This document shows, in pieces, positions 37,037 to 51,585 of a stretch of DNA of 64,000 nt; within the stretch, counting starts at the first letter, position 1; each line of letters starts with the position of its first letter. The notes beneath the pieces are model-generated. The model saw only the letters and a list, made by a program, of their open reading frames with translations. It did no database searches and was not told the origin of the DNA. Origin of the DNA: Henricia sp. BOLD:AAB3569 (taxonomy: Eukaryota; Echinodermata; Asteroidea; Spinulosida; Echinasteridae); contig JBBELK010001240.1 in NCBI GenBank assembly GCA_037783545.1, forward strand, positions 62,001-126,000, in the 5' to 3' direction. The position numbers were made by a program, and so were the translations under genes.

Positions 37037-40000
37037 CTGACTGCTCTCACGCAAACCGTGGCTGTCTGTACACACCTCTTTGGGGTACTCCTGAGTTGTG
37101 CGCATGCTCAGTCATTCGGACTGTCGTTAACGCACCGCAGTTTGGCTCGGCAATTTGGTCAAAGTGTGGTCCAAACGTCGGCAAATTTGGAGGTCGAAAA
37201 ATGTTCCGACGAACTTCAAATTTTGCATGCCCTAAACTCTCTATATTGCGCACTTGTCATAAGAAATTGACAGACTTTCGCCGGGAAATGGCAGAGAAAT
37301 TTCAAAGTTTAGAAAAAACTGGGTTGAGGCTTCCTGACTGCTCTCACGCAAACCGTGGCTGTCTGTACACACCTCTTTGGGGTACTCCTGAGTTGTGCGC
37401 ATGCTCAGTCATTCGGACTGTCGTTAACGCACCGCAGTTTGGCTCGGCAATTTGGTCAAAGTGTGGTCCAAACGTCGGCAAATTTGGAGGTCGAAAAATG
37501 TTCCGACGAACTTCAAATTTTGCATGCCCTAAACTCTCTATATTGCGCACTTGTCATAAAAAATTGACAGACTTTCGCCGGGAAATGGAAGAGAAATTTC
37601 AAAGTTTAGAAAAAACTGGGTTGAGGCTTCCTGACTGCTCTCACGCAAACCGTGGCTGTCTGTACACACCTCTTTGGGGTACTCCTGAGTTGTGCGCATG
37701 CTCAGTCATTCGGACTGTCGTTAACGCACCGCAGTTTGGCTCGGCAATTTGGTCAAAGTGTGGTCCAAACGTCGGCAAATTTGGAGGTCGAAAAATGTTC
37801 CGACGAACTTCAAATTTTGCATGCCCTAAACTCTCTATATTGCGCACTTGTCATAAAAAATTGACAGACTTTCGCCGGGAATTGGCAGAGAAATTTCAAA
37901 GTTTAGAAAAAACTGGGTTGAGGCTTCCTGACTGCTCTCACGCAAACCGTGGCTGTCTGTACACACCTCTTTGGGGTACTCCTGAGTTGTGCGCATGCTC
38001 AGTCATTCGGACTGTCGTTAACGCACCGCAGTTTGGCTCGGCAATTTGGTCAAAGTGTGGTCCAAACGTCGGCAAATTTGGAGGTCGAAAAATGTTCCGA
38101 CGAACTTCAAATTTTGCATGCCCTAAACTCTCTATATTGCGCACTTGTCATACAAAATTGACAGACTTTCGCCGGGAAATGGCAGAGAAATTTCAAAGTT
38201 TAGAAAAAACTGGGTTTAGGCTTCCTGACTGCTCTCACGCAAACCGTGGCTGTCTGTACACACCTCTTTGGGGTACTCCTGAGTTGTGCGCATGCTCAGT
38301 CATTCGGACTGTCGTTAACGCACCGCAGTTTGGCTCGGCAATTTGGTCAAAGTGTGGTCCAAACGTCGGCAAATTTGGAGGTCGAATAATGTTCCGACGA
38401 ACTTCAAATTTTGCATGCCCTAAACTCTCTATATTGCGCACTTGTCATAAAAAATTGACAGACTTTCGCCGGGAAATGGCAGAGAAATTTCAAAGTTTAG
38501 AAAAAACTGGGTTGAGGCTTCCTGACTGCTCTCACGTAAACCGTGGCTGTCTGTACACACCTCTTTGGGGTACTCCTGAGTTGTGCGCATGCTCAGTCAT
38601 TCGGACTGTCGTTAACGCACCGCAGTTTGGCTCGGCAATTTGGTCAAAGTGTGGTCCAAACGTCGGCAAATTTGGAGGTCGAAAATGTTCCGACGAACTT
38701 CAAATTTTGCATGCCCTAAACTCTCTATATTGCGCACTTGTCATAAAAAATTGACAGACTTTCGCCGGGAAATGGCAGAGAAATTTCAAAGTTTAGAAAA
38801 AACTGGGTTGAGGCTTCCTGACTGCTCTCACGCAAACCGTGGCTGTCTGTACACACCTCTTTGGGGTACTCCTGAGTTGTGCGCATGCTCAGTCATTCGG
38901 ACTGTCGTTAACGCACCGCAGTTTGGCTCGGCAATTTGGTCAAAGTGTGGTCCAAACGTCGGCAAATTTGGAGGTCGAAAAATGTTCCGACGAACTTCAA
39001 ATTTTGCATGCCCTAAACTCTCTATATTGCGCACTTGTCATAAGAAATTGACAGACTTTCGCCGGGAAATGGCAGAGAAATTTCAAAGTTTAGAAAAAAC
39101 TGGGTTGAGGCTTCCTGACTGCTCTCACGCAAACCGTGGCTGTCTGTACACACCTCTTTGGGGTACTCCTGAGTTGTGCGCATGCTCAGTCATTCGGACT
39201 GTCGTTAACGCACCGCAGTTTGGCTCGGCAATTTGGTCAAAGTGTGGTCCAAACGTCGGCAAATTTGGAGGTCGAAAAATGTTCCGACGAACTTCAAATT
39301 TTGCATGCCCTAAACTCTCTATATTGCGCACTTGTCATAAAAAATTGACAGACTTTCGCCGGGAAATGGAAGAGAAATTTCAAAGTTTAGAAAAAACTGG
39401 GTTGAGGCTTCCTGACTGCTCTCACGCAAACCGTGGCTGTCTGTACACACCTCTTTGGGGTACTCCTGAGTTGTGCGCATGCTCAGTCATTCGGACTGTC
39501 GTTAACGCACCGCAGTTTGGCTCGGCAATTTGGTCAAAGTGTGGTCCAAACGTCGGCAAATTTGGAGGTCGAAAAATGTTCCGACGAACTTCAAATTTTG
39601 CATGCCCTAAACTCTCTATATTGCGCACTTGTCATAAAAAATTGACAGACTTTCGCCGGGAATTGGCAGAGAAATTTCAAAGTTTAGAAAAAACTGGGTT
39701 GAGGCTTCCTGACTGCTCTCACGCAAACCGTGGCTGTCTGTACACACCTCTTTGGGGTACTCCTGAGTTGTGCGCATGCTCAGTCATTCGGACTGTCGTT
39801 AACGCACCGCAGTTTGGCTCGGCAATTTGGTCAAAGTGTGGTCCAAACGTCGGCAAATTTGGAGGTCGAAAAATGTTCCGACGAACTTCAAATTTTGCAT
39901 GCCCTAAACTCTCTATATTGCGCACTTGTCATACAAAATTGACAGACTTTCGCCGGGAAATGGCAGAGAAATTTCAAAGTTTAGAAAAAACTGGGTTGAG

Positions 40001-40598
40001 GCTTCCTGACTGCTCTCACGCAAACCGTGGCTGTCTGTACACACCTCTTTGGGGTACTCCTGAGTTGTGCGCATGCTCAGTCATTCGGACTGTCGTTAAC
40101 GCACCGCAGTTTGGCTCGGCAATTTGGTCAAAGTGTGGTCCAAACGTCGGCAAATTTGGAGGTCGAATAATGTTCCGACGAACTTCAAATTTGCATGCCC
40201 TAAACTCTCTATATTGCGCACTTGTCATAAAAAAATGACAGACTGTCGCCGGGAAATTGCAGAGAAATTTCAAAGTTTAGAAAAAAACTGGGTTTAGGCT
40301 TCCTGACTGCTCTCACGTAAACCGTGGCTGTCTGTACACACCTCTTTGGGGTACTCCTGAGTTGTGCGCATGCTCAGTCATTCGGACTGTCGTTAACGCA
40401 CCGCAGTTTGGCTCGGCAATTTGGTCAAAGTGTGGTCCAAACGTCGGCAAATTTGGAGGTCGAAAAATGTTCCGACGAACTTCAAATTTTGCATGCCCTA
40501 AACTCTCTATATTGCGCACTTGTCATACAAAATTGACAGACTTTCGCCGGGAAATGGCAGAGAAATTTCAAAGTTTAGAAAAAACTGGGTTTAGGCTT
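37037..40598 (+). repeat. Six-monomer (1,781-bp) duplication
   Basis: Two tracts starting at about 37037 and 38818 share, in order, a CATAAGAAATT monomer (37259 and 39040), a GGAAATGGAAGAG monomer, a GGAATTGGCAGAG monomer and a CATACAAAATT monomer, then diverge. The same CATAAGAAATT, GGAAATGGAAGAG, GGAATTGGCAGAG order returns in the 9-mer units downstream. Confidence 0.78.
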
Positions 40599-41193
40599 CC
40601 TGACTGCTCTCACGCAAACCGTGGCTGTCTGTACACACCTCTTTGGGGTACTCCTGAGTTGTGCGCATGCTCAGTCATTCGGACTGTCGTTAACGCACCG
40701 CAGTTTGGCTCGGCAATTTGGTCAAAGTGTGGTCCAAACGTCGGCAAATTTGGAGGTCGAATAATGTTCCGACGAACTTCAAATTTTGCATGCCCTAAAC
40801 TCTCTATATTGCGCACTTGTCATAAAAAATTGACAGACTTTCGCCGGGAAATGGCAGAGAAATTTCAAAGTTTAGAAAAAACTGGGTTGAGGCTTCCTGA
40901 CTGCTCTCACGTAAACCGTGGCTGTCTGTACACACCTCTTTGGGGTACTCCTGAGTTGTGCGCATGCTCAGTCATTCGGACTGTCGTTAACGCACCGCAG
41001 TTTGGCTCGGCAATTTGGTCAAAGTGTGGTCCAAACGTCGGCAAATTTGGAGGTCGAAAAATGTTACGACGAACTTCAAATTTGCATGCCCTAAACTCTC
41101 TATATTGCGCACTTGTCATAAAAAAATGACAGACTTTCGCCGGGAAATGGCAGAGAAATTTCAAAGTTTAGAAAAAAACTGGGTTTAGGCTTC

Positions 41194-44100
41194 CTGACTG
41201 CTCTCACGCAAACCGTGGCTGTCTGTACACACCTCTTTGTGGTACTCCTGAGTTGTGCGCATGCTCAGTCATTCGGACTGTCGTTAACGCACCGCAGTTT
41301 GGCTCGGCAATTTGGTCAAAGTGTGGTCCAAACGTCGGCAAATTTGGAGGTCGAATAATGTTCCGACGAACTTCAAATTTTGCATGCCCTAAACTCTCTA
41401 TATTGCGCACTTGTCATAAAAAATTGACAGACTGTCGCCGGGAAATGGCAGAGAAATTTCAAAGTTTAGAAAAAACTGGGTTGAGGCTTCCTGACTGCTC
41501 TCACGTAAACCGTGGCTGTCTGTACACACCTCTTTGGGGTACTCCTGAGTTGTGCGCATGCTCAGTCATTCGGACTGTCGTTAACGCACCGCAGTTTGGC
41601 TCGGCAATTTGGTCAAAGTGTGGTCCAAACGTCGGCAAATTTGGAGGTCGAAAAATGTTCCGACGAACTTCAAATTTTGCATGCCCTAAACTCTCTATAT
41701 TGCGCACTTGTCATACAAAATTGACAGACTTTCGCCGGGAAATGGCAGAGAAATTTCAAAGTTTAGAAAAAACTGGGTTTAGGCTTCCTGACTGCTCTCA
41801 CGCAAACCGTGGCTGTCTGTACACACCTCTTTGGGGTACTCCTGAGTTGTGCGCATGCTCAGTCATTCGGACTGTCGTTAACGCACCGCAGTTTGGCTCG
41901 GCAATTTGGTCAAAGTGTGGTCCAAACGTCGGCAAATTTGGAGGTCGAATAATGTTCCGACGAACTTCAAATTTTGCATGCCCTAAACTCTCTATATTGC
42001 GCACTTGTCATAAAAAATTGACAGACTTTCGCCGGGAAATGGCAGAGAAATTTCAAAGTTTAGAAAAAACTGGGTTGAGGCTTCCTGACTGCTCTCACGT
42101 AAACCGTGGCTGTCTGTACACACCTCTTTGGGGTACTCCTGAGTTGTGCGCATGCTCAGTCATTCGGACTGTCGTTAACGCACCGCAGTTTGGCTCGGCA
42201 ATTTGGTCAAAGTGTGGTCCAAACGTCGGCAAATTTGGAGGTCGAAAAATGTTCCGACGAACTTCAAATTTTGCATGCCCTAAACTCTCTATATTGCGCA
42301 CTTGTCATAAAAAATTGACAGACTTTCGCCGGGAAATGGCAGAGAAATTTCAAAGTTTAGAAAAAACTGGGTTGAGGCTTCCTGACTGCTCTCACGCAAA
42401 CCGTGGCTGTCTGTACACACCTCTTTGGGGTACTCCTGAGTTGTGCGCATGCTCAGTCATTCGGACTGTCGTTAACGCACCGCAGTTTGGCTCGGCAATT
42501 TGGTCAAAGTGTGGTCCAAACGTCGGCAAATTTGGAGGTCGAAAAATGTTCCGACGAACTTCAAATTTTGCATGCCCTAAACTCTCTATATTGCGCACTT
42601 GTCATAAGAAATTGACAGACTTTCGCCGGGAAATGGCAGAGAAATTTCAAAGTTTAGAAAAAACTGGGTTGAGGCTTCCTGACTGCTCTCACGCAAACCG
42701 TTGGCTGTCTGTACACACCTCTTTGGGGTACTCCTGAGTTGTGCGCATGCTCAGTCATTCGGACTGTCGTTAACGCACCGCAGTTTGGCTCGGCAATTTG
42801 GTCAAAGTGTGGTCCAAACGTCGGCAAATTTGGAGGTCGAAAAATGTTCCGACGAACTTCAAATTTTGCATGCCCTAAACTCTCTATATTGCGCACTTGT
42901 CATAAAAAATTGACAGACTTTCGCCGGGAAATGGAAGAGAAATTTCAAAGTTTAGAAAAAACTGGGTTGAGGCTTCCTGACTGCTCTCACGCAAACCGTG
43001 GCTGTCTGTACACACCTCTTTGGGGTACTCCTGAGTTGTGCGCATGCTCAGTCATTCGGACTGTCGTTAACGCACCGCAGTTTGGCTCGGCAATTTGGTC
43101 AAAGTGTGGTCCAAACGTCGGCAAATTTGGAGGTCGAAAAATGTTCCGACGAACTTCAAATTTTGCATGCCCTAAACTCTCTATATTGCGCACTTGTCAT
43201 AAAAAATTGACAGACTTTCGCCGGGAATTGGCAGAGAAATTTCAAAGTTTAGACAAAACTGGGTTGAGGCTTCCTGACTGCTCTCACGCAAACCGTGGCT
43301 GTCTGTACACACCTCTTTGGGGTACTCCTGAGTTGTGCGCATGCTCAGTCATTCGGACTGTCGTTAACGCACCGCAGTTTGGCTCGGCAATTTGGTCAAA
43401 GTGTGGTCCAAACGTCGGCAAATTTGGAGGTCGAAAAATGTTCCGACGAACTTCAAATTTTGCATGCCCTAAACTCTCTATATTGCGCACTTGTCATACA
43501 AAATTGACAGACTTTCGCCGGGAAATGGCAGAGAAATTTCAAAGTTTAGAAAAAACTGGGTTGAGGCTTCCTGACTGCTCTCACGCAAACCGTGGCTGTC
43601 TGTACACACCTCTTTGGGGTACTCCTGAGTTGTGCGCATGCTCAGTCATTCGGACTGTCGTTAACGCACCGCAGTTTGGCTCGGCAATTTGGTCAAAGTG
43701 TGGTCCAAACGTCGGCAAATTTGGAGGTCGAAAAATGTTACGACGAACTTCAAATTTGCATGCCCTAAACTCTCTATATTGCGCACTTGTCATAAAAAAA
43801 TGACAGACTTTCGCCGGGAAATGGCAGAGAAATTTCAAAGTTTAGAAAAAAACTGGGGTTTAGGCTTCCTGACTGCTCTCACGCAAACCGTGGCTGTCTG
43901 TACACACCTCTTTGTGGTACTCCTGAGTTGTGCGCATGCTCAGTCATTCGGACTGTCGTTAACGCACCGCAGTTTGGCTCGGCAATTTGGTCAAAGTGTG
44001 GTCCAAACGTCGGCAAATTTGGAGGTCGAATAATGTTCCGACGAACTTCAAATTTTGCATGCCCTAAACTCTCTATATTGCGCACTTGTCATAAAAATTG

Positions 44101-46539
44101 ACAGACTGTCGCCGGGAAATGGCAGAGAAATTTCAAAGTTTAGAAAAAACTGGGTTGAGGCTTCCTGACTGCTCTCACGTAAACCGTGGCTGTCTGTACA
44201 CACCTCTTTGGGGTACTCCTGAGTTGTGCGCATGCTCAGTCATTCGGACTGTCGTTAACGCACCGCAGTTTGGCTCGGCAATTTGGTCAAAGTGTGGTCC
44301 AAACGTCGGCAAATTTGGAGGTCGAAAAATGTTCCGACGAACTTCAAATTTTGCATGCCCTAAACTCTCTATATTGCGCACTTGTCATACAAAATTGACA
44401 GACTTTCGCCGGGAAATGGCAGAGAAATTTCAAAGTTTAGAAAAAACTGGGTTTAGGCTTCCTGACTGCTCTCACGCAAACCGTGGCTGTCTGTACACAC
44501 CTCTTTGGGGTACTCCTGAGTTGTGCGCATGCTCAGTCATTCGGACTGTCGTTAACGCACCGCAGTTTGGCTCGGCAATTTGGTCAAAGTGTGGTCCAAA
44601 CGTCGGCAAATTTGGAGGTCGAATAATGTTCCGACGAACTTCAAATTTTGCATGCCCTAAACTCTCTATATTGCGCACTTGTCATAAAAAATTGACAGAC
44701 TTTCGCCGGGAAATGGCAGAGAAATTTCACAGTTTAGAAAAAACTGGGTTGAGGCTTCCTGACTGCTCTCACGTAAACCGTGGCTGTCTGTACACACCTC
44801 TTTGGGGTACTCCTGAGTTGTGCGCATGCTCAGTCATTCGGACTGTCGTTAACGCACCGCAGTTTGGCTCGGCAATTTGGTCAAAGTGTGGTCCAAACGT
44901 CGGCAAATTTGGAGGTCGAAAAATGTTCCGACGAACTTCAAATTTTGCATGCCCTAAACTCTCTATATTGCGCACTTGTCATAAAAAATTGACAGACTTT
45001 CGCCGGGAAATGGCAGAGAAATTTCAAAGTTTAGAAAAAACTGGGTTGAGGCTTCCTGACTGCTCTCACGCAAACCGTGGCTGTCTGTACACACCTCTTT
45101 GGGGTACTCCTGAGTTGTGCGCATGCTCAGTCATTCGGACTGTCGTTAACGCACCGCAGTTTGGCTCGGCAATTTGGTCAAAGTGTGGTCCAAACGTCGG
45201 CAAATTTGGAGGTCGAAAAATGTTCCGACGAACTTCAAATTTTGCATGCCTAAACTCTCTATATTGCGCATTTGTCATAAGAAATTGACAGACTTTCGCC
45301 GGGAAATGGCAGAGAAATTTCAAAGTTTAGAAAAAACTGGGTTGAGGCTTCCTGACTGCTCTCACGCAAACCGTGGCTGTCTGTACACACCTCTTTGGGG
45401 TACTCCTGAGTTGTGCGCATGCTCAGTCATTCGGACTGTCGTTAACGCACCGCAGTTTGGCTCGGCAATTTGGTCAAAGTGTGGTCCAAACGTCGGCAAA
45501 TTTGGAGGTCGAAAAATGTTCCGACGAACTTCAAATTTTGCATGCCCTAAACTCTCTATATTGCGCACTTGTCATAAAAAATTGACAGACTTTCGCCGGG
45601 AAATGGAAGAGAAATTTCAAAGTTTAGAAAAAACTGGGTTGAGGCTTCCTGACTGCTCTCACGCAAACCGTGGCTGTCTGTACACACCTCTTTGGGGTAC
45701 TCCTGAGTTGTGCGCATGCTCAGTCATTCGGACTGTCGTTAACGCACCGCAGTTTGGCTCGGCAATTTGGTCAAAGTGTGGTCCAAACGTCGGCAAATTT
45801 GGAGGTCGAAAAATGTTCCGACGAACTTCAAATTTTGCATGCCCTAAACTCTCTATATTGCGCACTTGTCATAAAAAATTGACAGACTTTCGCCGGGAAT
45901 TGGCAGAGAAATTTCAAAGTTTAGAAAAAACTGGGTTGAGGCTTCCTGACTGCTCTCACGCAAACCGTGGCTGTCTGTATACACCTCTTTGGGGTACTCC
46001 TGAGTTGTGCGCATGCTCAGTCATTCGGACTGTCGTTAACGCACCGCAGTTTGGCTCGGCAATTTGGTCAAAGTGTGGTCCAAACGTCGGCAAATTTGGA
46101 GGTCGAAAAATGTTCCGACGAACTTCAAATTTTGCATGCCCTAAACTCTCTATATTGCGCACTTGTCATACAAAATTGACAGACTTTCGCCGGGAAATGG
46201 CAGAGAAATTTCAAAGTTTAGAAAAAACTGGGTTGAGGCTTCCTGACTGCTCTCACGCAAACCGTGGCTGTCTGTACACACCTCTTTGGGGTACTCCTGA
46301 GTTGTGCGCATGCTCAGTCATTCGGACTGTCGTTAACGCACCGCAGTTTGGCTCGGCAATTTGGTCAAAGTGTGGTCCAAACGTCGGCAAATTTGGAGGT
46401 CGAAAAATGTTACGACGAACTTCAAATTTGCATGCCCTAAACTCTCTATATTGCGCACTTGTCATAAAAAAATGACAGACTTTCGCCGGGAAATGGCAGA
46501 GAAATTTCAAAGTTTAGAAAAAAACTGGGTTTAGGCTTC
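41194..46539 (+). repeat. Nine-monomer higher-order repeat, two units (~2.67 kb each)
   Basis: Units 41194-43868 and 43869-46539 have the same nine monomer types in order: TTTGTGGTAC with GAATAATG; CAGACTGTCGCC then ACGTAAACC; CATACAAAATT with GGGTTTAGG and GAATAATG; ACGTAAACC; plain; CATAAGAAATT; GGAAATGGAAGAG; GGAATTGGCAGAG; and CATACAAAATT leading into a TGTTACGACG monomer with the 1-nt deletion AAATTTGCATG. Private changes separate the units: CCGTTGGCTG at 42700 and TTTAGACAAAAC at 43249 in the first; TTTCACAGTTTAG at 44725 and a C deletion at about 45249 in the second. A third unit starts at 46540 but diverges after about three monomers. Confidence 0.85.
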
Positions 46540-48914
46540 CTGACTGCTCTCACGCAAACCGTGGCTGTCTGTACACACCTCTTTGTGGTACTCCTGAGTT
46601 GTGCGCATGCTCAGTCATTCGGACTGTCGTTAACGCACCGCAGTTTGGCTCGGCAATTTGGTCAAAGTGTGGTCCAAACGTCGGCAAATTTGGAGGTCGA
46701 ATAATGTTCCGACGAACTTCAAATTTTGCATGCCCTAAACTCTCTATATTGCGCACTTGTCATAAAAAATTGACAGACTGTCGCCGGGAAATGGCAGAGA
46801 AATTTCAAAGTTTAGAAAAAACTGGGTTGAGGCTTCCTGACTGCTCTCACGTAAACCGTGGCTGTCTGTACACACCTCTTTGGGGTACTCCTGAGTTGTG
46901 CGCATGCTCAGTCATTCGGACTGTCGTTAACGCACCGCAGTTTGGCTCGGCAATTTGGTCAAAGTGTGGTCCAAACGTCGGCAAATTTGGAGGTCGAAAA
47001 ATGTTCCGACGAACTTCAAATTTTGCATGCCCTAAACTCTCTATATTGCGCACTTGTCATACAAAATTGACAGACTTTCGCCGGGAAATGGCAGAGAAAT
47101 TTCAAAGTTTAGAAAAAACTGGGTTTAGGCTTCCTGACTGCTCTCACGCAAACCGTGGCTGTCTGTACACACCTCTTTGGGGTACTCCTGAGTTGTGCGC
47201 ATGCTCAGTCATTCGGACTGTCGTTAACGCACCGCAGTTTGGCTCGGCAATTTGGTCAAAGTGTGGTCCAAACGTCGGCAAATTTGGAGGTCGAATAATG
47301 TTCCGACGAACTTCAAATTTTGCATGCCCTAAACTCTCTATATTGCGCACTTGTCATAAAAAATTGACAGACTTTCGCCGGGAAATGGCAGAGAAATTTC
47401 AAAGTTTAGAAAAAACTGGGTTGAGGCTTCCTGACTGCTCTCACGCAAACCGTGGCTGTCTGTACACACCTCTTTGGGGTACTCCTGAGTTGTGCGCATG
47501 CTCAGTCATTCGGACTGTCGTTAACGCACCGCAGTTTGGCTCGGCAATTTGGTCAAAGTGTGGTCCAAACGTCGGCAAATTTGGAGGTCGAAAAATGTTC
47601 CGACGAACTTCAAATTTTGCATGCCCTAAACTCTCTATATTGCGCACTTGTCATACAAAATTGACAGACTTTCGCCGGGAAATGGCAGAGAAATTTCAAA
47701 GTTTAGAAAAAAACTGGGTTGAGGCTTCCTGACTGCTCTCACGCAAACCGTGGCTGTCTGTACACACCTCTTTGGGGTACTCCTGAGTTGTGCGCATGCT
47801 CAGCATTCGGACTGTCGTTAACGCACCGCAGTTTGGCTCGGCAATTTGGTCAAAGTGTGGTCCAAACGTCGGCAAATTTGGAGGTCGAAAAATGTTCCGA
47901 CGAACTTCAAATTTGCATGCCCTAAACTCTCTATATTGCGCACTTGTCATAAAAAATTGACAGACTTTCGCCGGGAAATGGCAGAGAAATTTCAAAGTTT
48001 AGAAAAAACTGGGTTTAGGCTTCCTGACTGCTCTCACGTAAACCGTGGCTGTCTGTACACACCTCTTTGGGGTACTGCTGAGTTGTGCGCATGCTCAGTC
48101 ATTCGGACTGTCGTTAACGCACCGCAGTTTGGCTCGGCAATTTGGTCAAAGTGTGGTCCAAACGTCGGCAAATTTGGAGGTCGAAAAATGTTCCGACGAA
48201 CTTCAAATTTTGCATGCCCTAAACTCTCTATATTGCGCACTTGTCATACAAAATTGACAGACTTTCGCCGGGAAATGGCAGAGAAATTTCAAAGTTTAGA
48301 AAAAACTGGGTTTAGGCTTCCTGACTGCTCTCACGCAAACCGTGGCTGTCTGTACACACCTCTTTGGGGTACTCCTGAGTTGTGCGCATGCTCAGTCATT
48401 CGGACTGTCGTTAACGCACCGCAGTTTGGCTCGGCAATTTGGTCAAAGTGTGGTCCAAAAGTCGGCAAATTTGGAGGTCGAATAATGTTCCGACGAACTT
48501 CAAATTTTGCATGCCCTAAACTCTCTATATTGCGCACTTGTCATAAAAAATTGACAGACTTTCGCCGGGAAATGGCAGAGAAATTTCAAAGTTTAGAAAA
48601 AACTGGGTTGAGGCTTCCTGACTGCTCTCACGTAAACCGTGGCTGTCTGTACACACCTCTTTGGGGTACTCCTGAGTTGTGCGCATGCTCAGTCATTCGG
48701 ACTGTCGTTAACGCACCGCAGTTTGGCTCGGCAATTTGGTCAAAGTGTGGTCCAAACGTCGGCAAATTTGGAGGTCGAAAAATGTTCCGACGAACTTCAA
48801 ATTTTGCATGCCCTAAACTCTCTATATTGCGCACTTGTCATAAGAAATTGACAGACTTTCGCCGGGAAATGGCAGAGAAATTTCAAAGTTTAGAAAAAAC
48901 TGGGTTGAGGCTTC

Positions 48915-50694
48915 CTGACTGCTCTCACGCAAACCGTGGCTGTCTGTACACACCTCTTTGGGGTACTCCTGAGTTGTGCGCATGCTCAGTCATTCGGACT
49001 GTCGTTAACGCACCGCAGTTTGGCTCGGCAATTTGGTCAAAGTGTGGTCCAAACGTCGGCAAATTTGGAGGTCGAAAAATGTTCCGACGAACTTCAAATT
49101 TTGCATGCCCTAAACTCTTTATATTGCGCACTTGTCATAACAAATTGACAGACTTTCCCCGGGAAATGGCAGAGAAATTTCAAAGTTTAGAAAAAACTGG
49201 GTTGAGGCTTCCTGACTGCTCTCACGCAAACCGTGGCTGTCTGTACACACCCCTTTGGGGTACTCCTGAGTTGTGCGCATGCTCAGTCATTCGGACTGTC
49301 GTTAACGCACCGCAGTTTGGCTCGGCAATTTGGTCAAAGTGTGGTCCAAACGTCGGCAAATTTGGAGGTCGAAAAATGTTCCGACGAACTTCAAATTTTG
49401 CATGCCCTAAACTCTCTATATTGCGCACTTGTCATAAAAAATTGACAGACTTTCGCCGGGAAATGGAAGAGAAATTTCAAAGTTTAGAAAAACTGGGTTG
49501 AGGCTTCCTGACTGCTCTCACGCAAACCGTGGCTGTCTGTACACACCTCTTTGGGGTACTCCTGAGTTGTGCGCATGCTCAGTCATTCGGACTGTCGTTA
49601 ACGCACCGCAGTTTGGCTCGGCAATTTGGTCAAAGTGTGGTCCAAACGTCGGCAAATTTGGAGGTCGAAAAATGTTCCGACGAACTTCAAATTTTGCATG
49701 CCCTAAACTCTCTATATTGCGCACTTGTCATAAAAAATTGACAGACTTTCGCCGGGAAATGGCAGAGAAATTTCAAAGTTTAGAAAAAACTGGGTTGAGG
49801 CTTCCTGACTGCTCTCACGCAAACCGTGGCTGTCTGTACACACCTCTTTGGGGTACTCCTGAGTTGTGCGCATGCTCAGTCATTCGGACTGTCGTTAACG
49901 CACCGCAGTTTGGCTCGGCAATTTGGTCAAAGTGTGGTCCAAACGTCGGCAAATTTGGAGGTCGAAAAATGTTCCGACGAACTTCAAATTTTGCATGCCC
50001 TAAACTCTTTATATTGCGCACTTGTCATAACAAATTGACAGACTTTCGCCGGGAAATGGCAGAGAAATTTCAAAGTTTAGAAAAAACTGGGTTGAGGCTT
50101 CCTGACTGCTCTCACGCAAACCGTGGCTGTCTGTACACACCCCTTTGGGGTACTCCTGAGTTGTGCGCATGCTCAGTCATTGGGACTGTCGTTAACGCAC
50201 CGCAGTTTGGCTCGGCAATTTGGTCAAAGTGTGGTCCAAACGTCGGCAAATTTGGAGGTCGAAAAATGTTCCGACGAACTTCAAATTTTGCATGCCCTAA
50301 ACTCTCTATATTGCGCACTTGTCATAAAAAATTGACAGACTTTCGCCGGGAAATGGAAGAGAAATTTCAAAGTTTAGAAAAACTGGGTTGAGGCTTCCTG
50401 ACTGCTCTCACGCAAACCGTGGCTGTCTGTACACACCTCTTTGGGGTACTCCTGAGTTGTGCGCATGCTCAGTCATTCGGACTGTCGTTAACGCACCGCA
50501 GTTTGGCTCGGCAATTTGGTCAAAGTGTGGTCCAAACGTCGGCAAATTTGGAGGTCGAAAAATGTTCCGACGAACTTCAAATTTTGCATGCCCTAAACTC
50601 TCTATATTGCGCACTTGTCATAAAAAATTGACAGACTTTCGCCGGGAAATGGCAGAGAAATTTCAAAGTTTAGAAAAAACTGGGTTGAGGCTTC
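48915..50694 (+). repeat. Three-monomer (890-bp) tandem duplication
   Basis: Units 48915-49804 and 49805-50694 share CTCTTTATATTG with CATAACAAATT (about 49116 and 50006), CACACCCCTTTGG (about 49246 and 50136), and a shortened A5 tract after GGAAATGGAAGAG (about 49490 and 50380) that makes one monomer 296 bp. Private changes are TTTCCCCGG at 49154 and CATTGGGACTG at 50178. Confidence 0.85.
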
Positions 50695-51585
50695 CTGACT
50701 GCTCTCACGCAAACCGTGGCTGTCTGTACACACCTCTTTGGGGTACTCCTGAGTTGTGCGCATGCTCAGTCATTCGGACTGTCGTTAACGCACCGCAGTT
50801 TGGCTCGGCAATTTGGTCAAAGTGTGGTCCAAACGTCGGCAAATTTGGAGGTCGAAAAATGTTCCGACGAACTTCAAATTTTGCATGCCCTAAACTCTCT
50901 ATATTGCGCACTTGTCATACAAAATTGACAGACTTTCGCCGGGAAATGGCAGAGAAATTTCAAAGTTTAGAAAAAACTGGGTTGAGGCTTCCTGACTGCT
51001 CTCACGCAAACCGTGGATGTCTGTACACACCTCTTTGGGGTACTCCTGAGTTGTGCGCATGCTCAGTCATTCGGACTGTCGTTAACGCACCGCAGTTTGG
51101 CTCGGCAATTTGGTCAAAGTGTGGTCCAAACGTCGGCAAATTTGGAGGTCGAAAAATGTTCCGACGAACTTCAAATTTTACATGCCCTAAACTCTCTATA
51201 TTGCGCACTTGTCATAAAAAATTGACAGACTTTCGCCGGGAAATGGCAGAGAAATTTCAAAGTTTAGAAAAAACTGGGTTGAGGCTTCCTGACTGCTCTC
51301 ACGCAAACCGTGGCTGTCTGTACACACCTCTTTGGGGTACTCCTGAGTTGTGCGCATGCTCAGTCATTCGGACTGTCGTTAACGCACCGCAGTTTGGCTC
51401 GGCAATTTGGTCAAAGTGTGGTCCAAACGTCGGCAAATTTGGAGGTCGAAAAATGTTCCGACGAACTTCAAATTTTGCATGCCCTAAACTCTCTATATTG
51501 CGCACTTGTCATACAAAATTGACAGACTTTCGCCGGGAAATGGCAGAGAAATTTCAAAGTTTAGAAAAAACTGGGTTGAGGCTTC

